DNA of 7,659 nucleotides. Source: Leucobacter sp. (GTDB lineage Bacteria > Actinomycetota > Actinomycetes > Actinomycetales > Microbacteriaceae). Position numbers and translations under genes: made by a program. The notes beneath the pieces were generated by a model that searched no databases, had not been told where the DNA came from, and saw nothing but the letters and a program-made list of their open reading frames with translations. Where the stretch lies: contig JAPSIU010000125.1 in the NCBI GenBank assembly GCA_031178565.1, positions 1 to 7,659 of the forward strand. Direction: 5' to 3'. Within the stretch, counting starts at the first letter, position 1. Each line of letters starts with the position of its first letter. This document shows, in pieces, positions 5,996 to 7,659 of this stretch.

Positions 5996-7659
5996 GCGAG
6001 TGCTCCTTCCAGCACGGAGACGGTGAGGCTCAGGCCATCCGGCCCGCCGACGACGACGAACTGCTCGTTGACCCGGGTCTCCTCCCCCTCGCTCCAGGGG
6101 TCGCGGCCCGTTCCCGGCTGCGGGAGGAACTCGGGGTAGTCGCTGCTCGACAGGTGCAGACGCAGCCGATGACCGGCAGCGAGGCGATAGCCGACCTGGC
6201 CGAGGTCGATGTCGAGGGTCTCGGCACGCGTCGCGTCACGCAGCTGCTGCTGCCCCCGCGCGATGCGCAGCGCCCGGCCGTCGGGAGCCACGTCGAGCAG
6301 GCGCACGAAGCAGTCGAGCACGGGACCGGTCGAGCGCACGCGGAGCCGGGCCGAGACCGGGCCCGCGAGATCGAGCGGCGCGAGGACCGGTGCGGAACTG
6401 AACACGAGCACGTCCGCCCGCCCGCCGATGGGCGCCTCGTCGGGCGCGTGCAGCAGATAGGAGAACGCATCGGGCGCGCTCGACGGCACGAGATCGGCGG
6501 GATCGTGCACCCAGCGGAGCTCGCCTCCCGCGTCGGCTGCGCGGGAGGCCGCGTCGGCATCACCCGCGTCGGCATCACCGGCGCCACCGGCCGCTGCGGA
6601 GACGAGTTCGCCCGCACCGGTCGCGAACAGCGTCTCTGCACGTGCTCCCGGCGGGGGCCACCGCTCCTCCGCACGCATCTCCTCGGTGCCCGCGAGGTTC
6701 CACGTCACCCTCGGGATGTCCGACGGCGAGCCGTTGCCGCGCACGAACACCTCGAAGAACTCGAGCGCGGGGTCGAGCGTACGCGGCAGCAGGGCTCGGA
6801 TCTGCGCCTCGGTGCGCGTCTCCGCGCGATCAGCGGAATCGTCCAACAGATAGCTCTCGTGATCGATCGACTCGATGCGCAGGTGATGGTGCGCCGCCCA
6901 GTTCGGACGGCGCTCGACCTCCGCCACGTCCGACCAGGACAGCGGTGCGCAGTTGTCCCACCAGCCGATCGTGTGCAGCACCGGCACCGAGCGGCCCGCG
7001 AACGCGTCGCCCTCTGGGAAACGCGGCAGCGCGACGACGCGGGGCACCCACTGGTCGTAGGAGATCGAGCGCTCCCCCACCGCCGACATGAACTCCTCGG
7101 CCTGCGCGGCGAAGTCGCGCCGGGACCAGTCCGGTTCCCAGAGATACGTGTCCCTGCCGTGGAAATGGGTGAGCGGGTAGAGATGCGTGATCGCCCACTC
7201 GACGGGCCGGGTCCGGTCCCCCGGACGCGCGTGCACCGGCTCGCCGAGCGCGGTGCCTGTGACGCGGGGCGCGATGGCCTTCAACGCCGGGTGACCGCTC
7301 GCCGCGGCCGCCCACTGCGTGTAGCCGTAGTAGCTGTCGCCCCACATGGCCACGCGGCCGTTCGACCACGACTGCCGGACGATCCAGTCGAGCGTATCCT
7401 CGCCGTCCCGCACCTCGTTCACGAAGAGCAACGCCTCTCCCTCCGAGCGGAATTTGCCGCGCACGTCCTGGGCGACGACGCGGTAACCGCGGCCCATGAG
7501 GTACTCGGCGACGAGGGGGATGAAGGTGTAGGCGCCGCTCTTGTCGTAGGGCAGACGGATGAGGATCGTGTCGCCCGGCGTCTCGTCGGACGCCCCCGCG
7601 GCGTCGCGCGGCAGATAGACGTCGGTGGCGAGATGGACCCCGTCGCGGGTGCGCACCCG
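5992..7659 (-). CDS. CocE/NonD-family hydrolase (peptidase S15-like), 5' end outside window
   Basis: This is an alpha/beta hydrolase related to cocaine esterase, glutaryl-7-ACA acylase and X-Pro dipeptidyl-peptidase, which cleave esters or amides with a serine nucleophile. At least 554 residues are visible, close to full length. Numbering from the GTG codon at 7656, the frame opens with the family N-terminal motif TRDGVHLATDVYLP. Tyr37 in RLPYDKSG corresponds to the oxyanion tyrosine, Ser108 in WGDSYYG is the nucleophile, Asp234 in GWWDN the likely acid and His266 in IDHESY the likely base. The usual GPWxH around the histidine is absent. Residues about 350-378 are an Ala/Asp/Gly linker with two GDADA repeats. 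From about 380 follows the C-terminal beta-sandwich (PF08530-type; DVLVFSSAPVLAPLDLAGPV at 415-434). The true start probably lies a few codons beyond the right edge. No signal peptide is visible in what is present. The physiological substrate is unknown. A role in hydrolysing what the nearby importer takes up is possible but unproven. Confidence 0.93.
   Translation of the reverse strand, partial: RVRTRDGVHLATDVYLPRDAAGASDETPGDTILIRLPYDKSGAYTFIPLVAEYLMGRGYRVVAQDVRGKFRSEGEALLFVNEVRDGEDTLDWIVRQSWSNGRVAMWGDSYYGYTQWAAAASGHPALKAIAPRVTGTALGEPVHARPGDRTRPVEWAITHLYPLTHFHGRDTYLWEPDWSRRDFAAQAEEFMSAVGERSISYDQWVPRVVALPRFPEGDAFAGRSVPVLHTIGWWDNCAPLSWSDVAEVERRPNWAAHHHLRIESIDHESYLLDDSADRAETRTEAQIRALLPRTLDPALEFFEVFVRGNGSPSDIPRVTWNLAGTEEMRAEERWPPPGARAETLFATGAGELVSAAAGGAGDADAGDADAASRAADAGGELRWVHDPADLVPSSAPDAFSYLLHAPDEAPIGGRADVLVFSSAPVLAPLDLAGPVSARLRVRSTGPVLDCFVRLLDVAPDGRALRIARGQQQLRDATRAETLDIDLGQVGYRLAAGHRLRLHLSSSDYPEFLPQPGTGRDPWSEGEETRVNEQFVVVGGPDGLSLTVSVLEGALA

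Noticed and set aside
1..7659. CRISPR array, tRNA/rRNA gene, insertion sequence or phage genes
   Set aside because: No regularly spaced repeats, transposase or integrase motifs, or RNA-gene signatures were seen. All long stretches are explained by the seven genes.

Overview
The window is about two thirds GC or more, codons end mostly in G or C, and the genes are tightly packed with 4-bp stop/start overlaps. This suggests a high-GC actinobacterium. The protein style (peptide ABC permeases, tandem ATPase, actinobacterial-type CocE/NonD hydrolase) would suit a member of the Microbacteriaceae, but the genus is only a guess. Both ends of the window cut a gene.

Left two thirds (1-4767, minus strand): a peptide/nickel-type (Dpp/Opp family) ABC importer operon. 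Read in its own direction it encodes a lipoprotein substrate-binding protein (4767-3109), an OppB/DppB-type permease (3027-2068), an OppC/DppC-type permease (2071-1208) and a double ATPase with two nucleotide-binding domains in one chain (from 1211, cut by the left edge in the second domain). The last three genes are chained by ATGA overlaps, so they are probably translationally coupled. The binding protein is separated from them by 81 bp.

Centre (4768-4889): a divergent control region between the importer operon and a plus-strand TetR-type regulator gene. It holds a 32-bp imperfect palindrome with perfect 9-bp outer arms, centred on TGTACA. This lies where it could cover the -35 region of the regulator promoter and the -10 region of the importer promoter. 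The simplest reading is that the TetR protein represses both itself and the importer. The regulator mRNA appears to be leaderless.

Right third (4890-7659): the TetR gene (4890-5528) runs tail-to-tail into a minus-strand pair and overlaps it by 16 bp. The pair is a CocE/NonD (peptidase S15-like) alpha/beta hydrolase, cut by the right edge, followed by a DUF3237 protein coupled to it by a GTGA overlap.

Taken together this looks like a small regulated uptake-and-hydrolysis neighbourhood: a solute of peptide-like size is imported, and an ester- or amide-cleaving hydrolase is encoded next door. The substrate cannot be read from the sequence. I see no mobile elements, CRISPR arrays, tRNA or rRNA genes, and no clearly novel system. 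The most informative points are the operator, the atypical motifs in the first ATPase domain, and the unusual histidine context of the hydrolase.
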